NCBI RefSeq assembly: GCF_003351765.1
Contig: NZ_CP031229.1
Location: forward strand, 1,364,001 to 1,428,000
Direction: 5' to 3'
DNA length: 64,000 bases
Source of the DNA: Ornithinimicrobium avium
GTDB lineage: Bacteria > Actinomycetota > Actinomycetes > Actinomycetales > Dermatophilaceae
Notes under the pieces: generated by a model
What the model saw: only the letters and a program-made list of their open reading frames with translations
Database searches by the model: none
What the model was told of the DNA's origin: nothing
Shown here: one piece after another, positions 32,307 to 39,959 of the stretch
Layout of the letters: each line of letters starts with the position of its first letter
Position numbering within the stretch: the first letter of the stretch is position 1
Program-made: the position numbers and the translations under genes

Positions 32307-33962
32307 TCAGCGCACGGTCACCCGCACCGTGTGCCAGCCCGATGCACCGTCCGGCGCCGGCGGCGCGGTCCGGTCGGTCTGCAGCTCGCCGGTGCCGTCG
32401 GTGGCGCGCACGGTCAGCTCGTGCTGCCCCGCCTCTGCGTCCGACCACTCCCACGTCCACAGCCGCCACGCGTCGACGGTGGGCTCGGCGAGGAGGGTGG
32501 CCTCGCTCCATACCCCGTCGTCGACCCGGACCTCGACCTTGGAGATGCCCCGGTGCTGCGCCCAGGCGACCCCCGCGACGGTGACCGGGCCGGCCGGCGC
32601 CTCCCGGCGGGGCACGTCGATGCGCGAGGCGGTCTTGACCGGCCCGAGCGCCGCCCACCCGCGGGGCGTCCAGTAGCCCTCGTCGGCGTCGAAGCGGGTG
32701 ACCTTGAGCTCGGTGAGCCACTTCGTCGCCGACACGTAGCCGTAGAGACCGGGCACCACCAGCCGCACCGGGTAGCCGTGCTCGACCGGCAGCGGCTCGC
32801 CGTTCATCGCCACGGCGATCAGGGCGTCGCGGTCGTCGGTCAGGACCTCCAGCGGCGTGCCCGCGGTGAACCCGTCGACGCTGCGGGAGAGCACCATGTC
32901 GGCCCCCTCCTGCACGCCCGCGCGGGCCAGCAGCTCGCGCACCGGCCACCCGGTCCACCGCGCGTTGCCGACGAGCTCGCCGCCGACGGTGTTGGACACG
33001 CACGCGAGGGTGACCAGGGCCTCGACGTGGTCCTGGGCGAGCAGCTCGGCCCAGTCCAGCTCGATCTCCTGGTCGACCATCCCGGTGACCCGCAGCCGCC
33101 ACCGGCCGACGTCCACGCGCGGCGCGAAGAGCGCGGTGTCGATCCGGTAGAAGTCCGCGTTGGGGGTGAGGAACGTCGTCTGTCCGGGAACGTCGGACAG
33201 CGCTTCCGCCGGCACCTTCACGCTCCGTCGCGGCGTCGGCAGCCCCAGCCGGGCGACGGCGTCTCCGGCGGCCCGCCCGGTGCGCGCGAGCGCCTGGCCG
33301 GCGACCACCCCCAGCACGCCCAGCACGCCGATGCCGGCGGCCGCGCCCAGCACCCCGCGACGGGTCGGTGCCGGACGGTGGTCGGTGCGCACGGCCTCGG
33401 GGTGGGTATGCCGTTCGCGCCCGGCACCCACGCCGGGCCTCGGTGCCGCAGGCGCGGCGCGAAGCCGGCCCAGCAGCACCCAGAGCACGCAGGCTCCGAC
33501 CGCCAGCCCGACGAGGGTCGGCACGAGGTCCAGCGGGGCGAAGGACGGCCGGGTGGCGACCGCCGCCAGGGCGACGGCGCCGAGCAGGAGGAGCACGGCG
33601 GCCGCGGCCGTCCGGGAGACCACCCCGAGCCGCCCGACGAGCAGCGCGAGCACGAGCAGGGTCACGACGATGCCGATCCCGAGCACGAGCTTGTCCGCCG
33701 TGCCGAAGGTGGCTACCGCCCAGTCCTTGAGCCAGTGCGGGGTGAGGTCGACGAAGGCTCCGCCCACCGCCAGCAACGGCGAGGGCGTGCCCTGGCCCCC
33801 CAGGACGCGCAGCAGGGCGCCGGCCAGGAGCTCGGCCACCCCGACGGTCACCGCGCCCGCGGCCACGCCGACCAGGGCCGGGCCGGGCCCGCCGGGGCTG
33901 CTCGTGGCACGCTCCGGCGGGCCGGTCGCGGCCGGTCGCGCCGCCTCGGTCGTGCTGGTCAT
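32307..33962 (-). CDS. Sulfite-oxidase-family molybdopterin oxidoreductase with membrane domain
   Basis: The 551-residue protein begins with four or five hydrophobic helices (about residues 25-165). A Tat-like segment follows (PTRRGVLGAAAGIGVLGVLGVV), then a soluble sulfite-oxidase domain. The cofactor Cys is in VTLACVSNTVGG at about residue 320. A C-terminal Mo-co dimerisation domain holds VTVAGVAWAQHRGISKVEVR. The extracytoplasmic half would bind the molybdopterin and oxidise an inorganic or organic substrate, passing electrons to the membrane. FdhD, 61 bases upstream on the same strand, is a cofactor sulfuration factor. The substrate cannot be assigned. Confidence 0.82.
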   Translation of the reverse strand: MTSTTEAARPAATGPPERATSSPGGPGPALVGVAAGAVTVGVAELLAGALLRVLGGQGTPSPLLAVGGAFVDLTPHWLKDWAVATFGTADKLVLGIGIVVTLLVLALLVGRLGVVSRTAAAAVLLLLGAVALAAVATRPSFAPLDLVPTLVGLAVGACVLWVLLGRLRAAPAAPRPGVGAGRERHTHPEAVRTDHRPAPTRRGVLGAAAGIGVLGVLGVVAGQALARTGRAAGDAVARLGLPTPRRSVKVPAEALSDVPGQTTFLTPNADFYRIDTALFAPRVDVGRWRLRVTGMVDQEIELDWAELLAQDHVEALVTLACVSNTVGGELVGNARWTGWPVRELLARAGVQEGADMVLSRSVDGFTAGTPLEVLTDDRDALIAVAMNGEPLPVEHGYPVRLVVPGLYGYVSATKWLTELKVTRFDADEGYWTPRGWAALGPVKTASRIDVPRREAPAGPVTVAGVAWAQHRGISKVEVRVDDGVWSEATLLAEPTVDAWRLWTWEWSDAEAGQHELTVRATDGTGELQTDRTAPPAPDGASGWHTVRVTVR

Positions 33963-34023
33963 CGGCCCATCATGCACCCGCCCGCTGGGAGGACGGGCGG
34001 TCGGAGCACGCCACCAGGTCGCA

Positions 34024-34857
34024 TCAGCGCACCCGCTGCCGCCCCGTGTAGACGTTGAGCGAGGAGCCCCGGTTGAAGCCGACCAGCGTCAGCCCGCTCT
34101 CCTCGGCGAGCTCCGCCGCCAGCGAGGACGGCGCGGACACGGCCGACAGCGTCGGGATCCCGGCCATCGCGGCCTTCTGCACCAGCTCGAAGGACGCCCT
34201 GCCGGATACCTGCAGGACCGCGCCGGGCAACGGCAGGACGTGCTCGCGCAGCGCCCAGCCCACGACCTTGTCCACGGCGTTGTGCCGGCCGACGTCCTCG
34301 CGCAGGCAGGCCAGCTCCAGGCCGCCCGCCCCGGGCAGGAACAGCCCCGCGGCGTGGACGCCACCGGTGCGCTCGAAGACCGCCTGCCCCTCCCGAAGCC
34401 GGTCCGGCAGCGCGAGCAGCTCCGCCAGCGGGTGCGCGGCGACGTCCGCGGCCAGGTCGTGCCGGCCGACGCGCCGGACGGCCTCGATCGAGGACGTCCC
34501 GCACACGCCGCAGGAGCTGGAGGTGTAGACGTGCCGCTCCAGCGACGGGTCCGGCGGGGCGACCCCCTCGGCCAGCGTGACGTCCACGACGTTGTAGTCC
34601 CGCTGCCCGTCCGCCCCGATCCCGGAGCGGTAGTCGATCTGCGCGACCTCCTCCCACCCGGCGAGCATCCCCTCGCCGTGCAGGAAGCCGACCGCCAGGT
34701 CGAAGTCGTCCCCCGGCGTCCGCATCGTCACCGACAGCGACCTGGCGTTGACGCGGACCTCCAGCGGCTCCTCCCCGGCCAGCACGTCGGCGCGCTCGCG
34801 CACCTCGCCGCCCGCGGTGAGCCGCGTGACGCGGCGACGCTGCGTGACCTTCACCAT
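34024..34857 (-). CDS. fdhD: FdhD sulfurtransferase for molybdoenzyme maturation
   Basis: The 277-residue protein carries sulfur from cysteine desulfurase to the molybdenum cofactor of formate-dehydrogenase-type enzymes. The catalytic loop CGVCG (Cys116, Cys119) lies in YTSSSCGVCG. The family start is RRRVTRLTAGGEVRERADVLAGEEPLEVRV, and the rest is DLAVGFLHGEG and VGRHNAVDKVVGW. Placing it just upstream of a sulfite-oxidase-type enzyme is odd, because FdhD normally serves the DMSO-reductase family. It may work on an enzyme elsewhere in the genome. Confidence 0.95.
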   Translation of the reverse strand: MVKVTQRRRVTRLTAGGEVRERADVLAGEEPLEVRVNARSLSVTMRTPGDDFDLAVGFLHGEGMLAGWEEVAQIDYRSGIGADGQRDYNVVDVTLAEGVAPPDPSLERHVYTSSSCGVCGTSSIEAVRRVGRHDLAADVAAHPLAELLALPDRLREGQAVFERTGGVHAAGLFLPGAGGLELACLREDVGRHNAVDKVVGWALREHVLPLPGAVLQVSGRASFELVQKAAMAGIPTLSAVSAPSSLAAELAEESGLTLVGFNRGSSLNVYTGRQRVR

Positions 34858-34947
34858 GCGGCCAGGGTATGCCGTGCGCCGCCGCGGTCGTCCCGCGCAC
34901 CGGTCAGGGCCGCCGCCGGACCCTGGACCGGCAGGAGAGCCGGCTCC

Positions 34948-37605
34948 TCAGCGGTTCGGGATCCCGTCCGGGCTGCAGATGAAGTGCGCCACCAGTGCTG
35001 TCCAGCCGGTCTGGTGGGAGGCCCCCAGGCCGGCTCCGGTGTCGCCGTGGAAGTACTCGCTGAACGTCGGATGGGCGTCCCAGAGCTCGCCCGAGGGGTG
35101 GTGGCGCGGGGTGGCCGGGCGACGTCCGTCGGGGCCCGGGCGGAACATCCCGACGAGCCGGTCCTCGATCTCGTCGGCCACCTCGGTGACCGTCAGCTGG
35201 CGGCCCGACCCCGTCGGCATCTCCACGGTCTCCCCCGCGCCCGCCGCCCGGCCGTAGTTGCGCAGCGCGTCGACGAGCAGGGCGTTGACCGGGAACCAGA
35301 CCGGTCCGCGCCAGTTGGAGTTGCCGCCGAACATGCCGGAGTCGGACTCCCCCGGCACGTACTTCAGCGACATGTCGCGGCCGTGCACGGACACCGTGAT
35401 GCCGTCGCGGTGCGCCGCCGACAGCGATCGGATCCCGTGCGGGGAGAGGAACTCCCCCTCGTCCAGCAGCCGGCGCACGGTCGCCCGCCACTGTCCGCGG
35501 TCCACCATCGACAACGTCCGCAGGCTGTGCCCGCGGCGGTTGGTGTGCAGCAGCGCATCGGCCAGCTCCGGGCGCCGGCTGGTCCACCCGTCGAAGAAGT
35601 CGGTGAGGTCGGGCAGCTCGTAGGCCACCCAGTTGGGGACCATCGCCACGCCGGTCAGCGGCAGCAGCCCCACCATCGAGCGCACCGGTAGGGGGAAGGT
35701 GTGCCCGTTCTCGTCGACGAGCACGTCGTGGAAGAACTCGTCCTCGGCGTCCCAGAGCGAGACGTGCCCGCTGCCGACGTCCTCCATCGCCTGGGCGATC
35801 GCGAGGAAGTGGACGAGGAACTTGGTGGCGACCTCGTCCCAGGCCGGGTCCTCGCGCGCGAGCTCGATCGCCATCCGCAGCATCCGCAGGCAGAACATGC
35901 CCATCCACGCCGTCGCGTCGGACTGCTCCAACCGCTGCCCGTCCGGCAGCGGCTCGGAGCGGTCGAAGAGCCCGACGTTGTCCATCCCGAGGAAGCCGCC
36001 CTCGAAGATGTTGGAGCCCTCCGGGTCCTTGCGGTTCACCCACCACGGGAAGTTGAGCAGCATCTTGATGACGATGCGCTGGAGGAAGTCGCGGTCCTGG
36101 TTGCCGTCGATCGCGTAGACCTGCCACGCGGCCCACGGGTGCACCGGCGGGTTGACGTCGGAGAAGTTCCACTCGTAGGCCGCCAGCTGGCCGTTGGGGT
36201 GCATCGCCCACTCGCGGCACATGAGCAGCAGCTGCCACTTGGCGAACCAGGGGTCGACGTGCGCCAGCGGGACGCAGTGGAAGGCCAGGTCCCAGGTGGC
36301 GAACCAGGGGTACTCCCACTCGTCGGGCATCGAGATGACCTCGGCCAGGTTGAGGTGCTGCCAGTGCTTGTTGCGCCCGTCCAGCCGCGAGCGCGGCGGT
36401 GCCGGCTGGGCGGGGTCGCCGGCCAGCCAGCGCGGCACGTCATACAGGTAGAGCTGCTTGCCCCACTGCAGCCCGGCGAACGCGCGCCGCGCGATGAGCG
36501 CGTCCTCCTCGCTGGTCCCCTCCGGCAGGACGTCCGCGTAGAACTCGACGGCCTCCTGCTTGCGCCGTGCGACCACCTCGCTCAGGGGCGTCTCGGGGTC
36601 GGGGCGGCCCTGCAGCTCGGTCAGCCGCAGCCGCACCGTGACGCTCTCCCCCGGGGCGACCTGCTCGACGTGCCACCAGAACGCCATCTTGGTCCCCCGC
36701 TGCCGAGGGTCGCACGCGTCCGCCTGCCCGTGCACCACCGCGCGGTCCACCGCGTCGACGGGGTATGCGGTGTAGTCCTCCGGCACGGCGCCCTCGCCGT
36801 AGAGGGTCGCCAGGTTGGTCTCGTTGTCGCAGAAGAGGACCCGCGGCCGGACGGGCGAGTCCTCGGCCACCACCTGCAGGCTGCCCAGCTCGTGGTGCCG
36901 GGCGAGCACGCGCACCGGCCCCGCACCGGCGTCGCCCTCGTCCAGCCACAGCTGGGGGCGGCGGTCGTCCAGGCCCCAGCTCCACGTGTTGCGGAACCAG
37001 ACCTGGGGCAGCAGGTGCAGCGGTGCCGGGTCGGGCCCGTGGTTGGTGGCGGTGATCTCGACGCAGACGTCGCCGGGGCTGGCCTTGGCGTGGGTGACGG
37101 TGACGTCGAAGAACCGGTCCTGGTCCAGGATGCCGGTGTCCGCCAGCTCGTACTCCTCCTCGCCGTGGCCGCGCCGGCCGTTGACGCGCACCAGCTCCTC
37201 GTAGGGGTAGGCCGCCTGCGGGTAGCGGTAGAGCCAGCTGGCGTAGCTGTGCGTGGGCGTGCCGTCCAGCGCCCACCAGTACTCCTTGGCGTCCTCGCCG
37301 TGGTTGCCCTGCGGGTTGGTCAGCCCGAAGATCCGCTCCTTGAGCCGGTCGTCCCTGCCGTTCCACAGCGCGAGCCCCAGGTTGAGGTAGCCGTCGACGT
37401 CGCACAGCCCGGCCAGCCCGTCCTCGCCCCAGCGGTAGGCGCGCAGGTGCGAGTGCTCGAAGGGCAGGTAGGCCCACGCGTCGCCGTCGGCGGAGTAGTC
37501 CTCCCGGACGGTGCCCCACTGGCGGGCCGAGACGTAGGGCCCCCAGCGGCGCCAGGCGGCGCGGGAGTCGGCGGAGTCGGACAGGCGCTGGTGCTCGGCA
37601 GTCAC
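34948..37605 (-). CDS. GH63/MGH1-like glucosidase
   Basis: The 885-residue protein matches the large MGH1-like (alpha-glucosidase-related, GH63-like) family: WAYLPFEHSHLRAYRWGEDGL at the N-terminus, WYRYPQAAYPYEELVR-type regions, and the catalytic-toroid segments FATWDLAFHCVPLAHVDP and NSNWRGPVWFPVNALL. The C-terminus has SEYFHGDTGAGLGASHQTGWTALV. No signal peptide is visible. It probably hydrolyses or remodels alpha-glucosides (mannosylglycerate, trehalose- or glucosylglycerate-like compounds are known substrates of relatives). The GTG at 37605 is supported by conservation. No sugar operon surrounds it. Confidence 0.8.
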   Translation of the reverse strand: MTAEHQRLSDSADSRAAWRRWGPYVSARQWGTVREDYSADGDAWAYLPFEHSHLRAYRWGEDGLAGLCDVDGYLNLGLALWNGRDDRLKERIFGLTNPQGNHGEDAKEYWWALDGTPTHSYASWLYRYPQAAYPYEELVRVNGRRGHGEEEYELADTGILDQDRFFDVTVTHAKASPGDVCVEITATNHGPDPAPLHLLPQVWFRNTWSWGLDDRRPQLWLDEGDAGAGPVRVLARHHELGSLQVVAEDSPVRPRVLFCDNETNLATLYGEGAVPEDYTAYPVDAVDRAVVHGQADACDPRQRGTKMAFWWHVEQVAPGESVTVRLRLTELQGRPDPETPLSEVVARRKQEAVEFYADVLPEGTSEEDALIARRAFAGLQWGKQLYLYDVPRWLAGDPAQPAPPRSRLDGRNKHWQHLNLAEVISMPDEWEYPWFATWDLAFHCVPLAHVDPWFAKWQLLLMCREWAMHPNGQLAAYEWNFSDVNPPVHPWAAWQVYAIDGNQDRDFLQRIVIKMLLNFPWWVNRKDPEGSNIFEGGFLGMDNVGLFDRSEPLPDGQRLEQSDATAWMGMFCLRMLRMAIELAREDPAWDEVATKFLVHFLAIAQAMEDVGSGHVSLWDAEDEFFHDVLVDENGHTFPLPVRSMVGLLPLTGVAMVPNWVAYELPDLTDFFDGWTSRRPELADALLHTNRRGHSLRTLSMVDRGQWRATVRRLLDEGEFLSPHGIRSLSAAHRDGITVSVHGRDMSLKYVPGESDSGMFGGNSNWRGPVWFPVNALLVDALRNYGRAAGAGETVEMPTGSGRQLTVTEVADEIEDRLVGMFRPGPDGRRPATPRHHPSGELWDAHPTFSEYFHGDTGAGLGASHQTGWTALVAHFICSPDGIPNR

Positions 37606-37676
37606 GGACCAACCCTGCCACAGCGCGCCCGCCCCGCCCCGCGGGACGGGAGGGGGCCCTTTCGCGCCGGTCCGGC

Positions 37677-39203
37677 TCAGACGGCGTAGGAGCCGAGGTG
37701 GCCGTGCAGGTCCTCGTCCACCTTGGCGCGCAACCGGGTGCCCTCCCCGGTGTGCTCCTCGGAGAGCACCTCGCCCTCCTCGTGCAGCCGCGCGACCAGG
37801 TCGCCCCGCTCGTAGGGCACGAGCACGTCGACGAGGATCTCGGGGCGGGGCAGCACCCGGGCGACCAGCTGCTCCAGCTCCTCGATGCCCTGGCCGGTCC
37901 GGGCGGAGACCACGACCACGCGCTCGTGCATCCGCTCCAGGCGCGCGAGCACGTCGGGGTCGGCGAGGTCGGCCTTGTTGACCGCGAGGATCTCGGGCAG
38001 CTGCAGCGCTGCGCCCTCGTCGACCTCGGCGAGCACCTCGTGGACCGCCTGGATCTGGCTCTCCGGGTCGGGGTGGGAGCCGTCGACGACGTGCAGCAGC
38101 ACGTCGGCCAGGGCCGCCTCCTCCAGCGTGGAGCGGAACGCCTCGACCAGCTGGTGCGGCAGGTGCCGCACGAAGCCGACGGTGTCGACGAGGGTGTAGT
38201 CCCGTCCGTCCTCGGTCTCGGTGCGCCGCACGGTCGGGTCCAGGGTGGCGAAGAGCTGGTCCTGGACGAGCACGCCGGCGCCGGTGAGCCGGTTGAGCAG
38301 GGAGGACTTGCCGGCGTTGGTGTAGCCCACGATCGCCACGCTCGGCACCTTGTTGGCGCGGCGGGAGCCGCGCTTGGTGTCGCGCACGGTCTTCATCGCG
38401 GTGATGTCGCGGCGCAGCTTGGAGATGCGGGTGTTGATCCGGCGCCGGTCCAGCTCGATCTTGGTCTCGCCGGGTCCGCGCGAGCCGATGCCCTCGCCGC
38501 CGGCCACCCGGCCACCGGCCTGTCGTGACATCGACTCGCCCCAGCCGCGCAGACGCGGCAGGAGGTACTGCAGCTGGGCCAGCTCGACCTGCGCGCGGCC
38601 CTCCTTGCTCTTGGCGTGCTGGGCGAAGATGTCGAGGATCAGGGCGGTGCGGTCGATCACCTTGACCCCGACGACGTCCTCGAGGGCACGCCGCTGGGAG
38701 GGACCGAGCTCGCCGTCGGCGATGACCGTGTCGGCGCCCTGCGCCACGACGATCTCGCGCAGCTCCTTGGCCTTGCCCGAGCCGAGATAGGTGGCGGGGT
38801 CGGGCTTGAGGCGGCGCTGGATCACGCCGTCGAGCACCTGCGAGCCGGCGGTCTCGGCGAGCGCCGCGAGCTCACGCATGGAATTCTCGGCGTCCTCGGC
38901 GGTGGTGCGGCCGTCGTCGGTCCAGACGGCGGCCAGGACCACGCGCTCCAGCCGCAGCTGGCGGTACTCGACCTCGCTGACGTCCTCGAGCTCGGTGGAC
39001 AGGCCGGCGACGCGGCGCAGCGCCGCGCGCTCCTCACGGTCCAGCTGGTCCCCGTCGAAGCTCTCGCCCCCGTCCCCGCCCCAGGTCTCCCGGCGCTCGC
39101 GCAGCTCGCTCTCGTGGTCGTCGTCGAGGGCCTGGGCCCGGCGCTCCAGCACCGAGGGGCGCGTGCCGCGCCCGTTGTGGTCGGCGTGCGGGGTGGCTGT
39201 CAT
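37677..39203 (-). CDS. hflX: Ribosome-associated GTPase HflX
   Basis: The 508-residue GTPase splits stalled ribosomes after heat stress. The N-terminal domain has RRLKPDPATYLGSGKAKEL, and the middle has SRGPGETKIELDRRRI. The GTPase core holds GYTNAGKSSLLNRL, FATLDPTVRR, DTVGFVRHLP and NKADLAD. A C-terminal domain follows. The N-terminal extension of about 90 residues is common in actinobacterial HflX. The ATG at 39203 follows AAAGGA five bases upstream. A hairpin at 39235-39254 separates it from tetR. Confidence 0.95.
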   Translation of the reverse strand: MTATPHADHNGRGTRPSVLERRAQALDDDHESELRERRETWGGDGGESFDGDQLDREERAALRRVAGLSTELEDVSEVEYRQLRLERVVLAAVWTDDGRTTAEDAENSMRELAALAETAGSQVLDGVIQRRLKPDPATYLGSGKAKELREIVVAQGADTVIADGELGPSQRRALEDVVGVKVIDRTALILDIFAQHAKSKEGRAQVELAQLQYLLPRLRGWGESMSRQAGGRVAGGEGIGSRGPGETKIELDRRRINTRISKLRRDITAMKTVRDTKRGSRRANKVPSVAIVGYTNAGKSSLLNRLTGAGVLVQDQLFATLDPTVRRTETEDGRDYTLVDTVGFVRHLPHQLVEAFRSTLEEAALADVLLHVVDGSHPDPESQIQAVHEVLAEVDEGAALQLPEILAVNKADLADPDVLARLERMHERVVVVSARTGQGIEELEQLVARVLPRPEILVDVLVPYERGDLVARLHEEGEVLSEEHTGEGTRLRAKVDEDLHGHLGSYAV

Positions 39204-39234
39204 GCAGTCCTTTTCTCGTCGGGTGGTGGGGATG

Positions 39235-39254
39235 CGCCGTGCACACGCACGGCG
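39235..39254. terminator. Hairpin between tetR and hflX
   Basis: Eight-base arms CGCCGTGC and GCACGGCG (39235-39242, 39247-39254) enclose the loop ACAC. It follows the tetR stop at 39279 on the minus strand. Confidence 0.55.
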
Positions 39255-39278
39255 GACTCTCCCCAGCCTCTCACCTCG

Positions 39279-39959
39279 TCAACGCGCGCGGCGAGCGATT
39301 TCTGCCCCACCGGCGGTCTCGGCCGCGCGCACCGCCGCGTCGCCCTCAGGGCCGAGCGCGACCTCGAGCCGGGCCAGCACCCTGGTCAACCCGGTCACGA
39401 CGGCGTCGAGCGAGCCGGCACCCGGGTCGTGCGCGTGCTCCTCGGCGGCCATGCCGAAGTGCCTGGAGACCACCCCGTAGACGGCACCGGTGACCATCGC
39501 CAGATCGGCGTCCACACCGTCTCCGCCAGGCCGCACGGTGGAGCGCAGGTGGCCGACGGCCAGGCTCCACGTGCGCCACAGCGCGTCGTTCCAGAAGGGG
39601 ACCAGCTGGGGGTGGTCCGCGCACAGCCGGCGGAAGGAGGCGAGCACGTTGGGTAAGTCCCCGGCGAACTGGTGCTCGACCAACGACCGCACGCCGGTCA
39701 GCAGGTCGCCGCCGGCCGGGGTCGTCCACCCGGCCAGACCGTCCTGCACGGTGAGGACCAGCACCTCCGCGACGGCCTCCTCCTTGCCCGCGAAGTAGTT
39801 GGAGAACGTCCGCCGCGAGAGCTGGACGGCGCTGGTGACCTCGTCGACGGTGACGTCGTCCAGGCCGCGCTCCAGCACCATCTCGTAGGTCGTCCGGGCC
39901 AGCGCGCGGCGGGTCGCTGCGCGCTTGACCTCCCGCAGGCTCGTCTCACCCATCGACAT
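39279..39959 (-). CDS. TetR-family repressor of the MMPL exporter
   Basis: The 226-residue regulator has the helix-turn-helix of TetR proteins at about residues 13-60: ATRRALARTTYEMVLERGLDDVTVDEVTSAVQLSRRTFSNYFAGKEEAVAEV. A ligand-binding helical domain follows. Its ATG overlaps the stop of the exporter gene (TGATG), so it is read by coupled translation. It is the obvious candidate to bind the operator-like repeats at 42861-42892 upstream of the exporter. The ligand is unknown. Confidence 0.85.
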   Translation of the reverse strand: MSMGETSLREVKRAATRRALARTTYEMVLERGLDDVTVDEVTSAVQLSRRTFSNYFAGKEEAVAEVLVLTVQDGLAGWTTPAGGDLLTGVRSLVEHQFAGDLPNVLASFRRLCADHPQLVPFWNDALWRTWSLAVGHLRSTVRPGGDGVDADLAMVTGAVYGVVSRHFGMAAEEHAHDPGAGSLDAVVTGLTRVLARLEVALGPEGDAAVRAAETAGGAEIARRAR

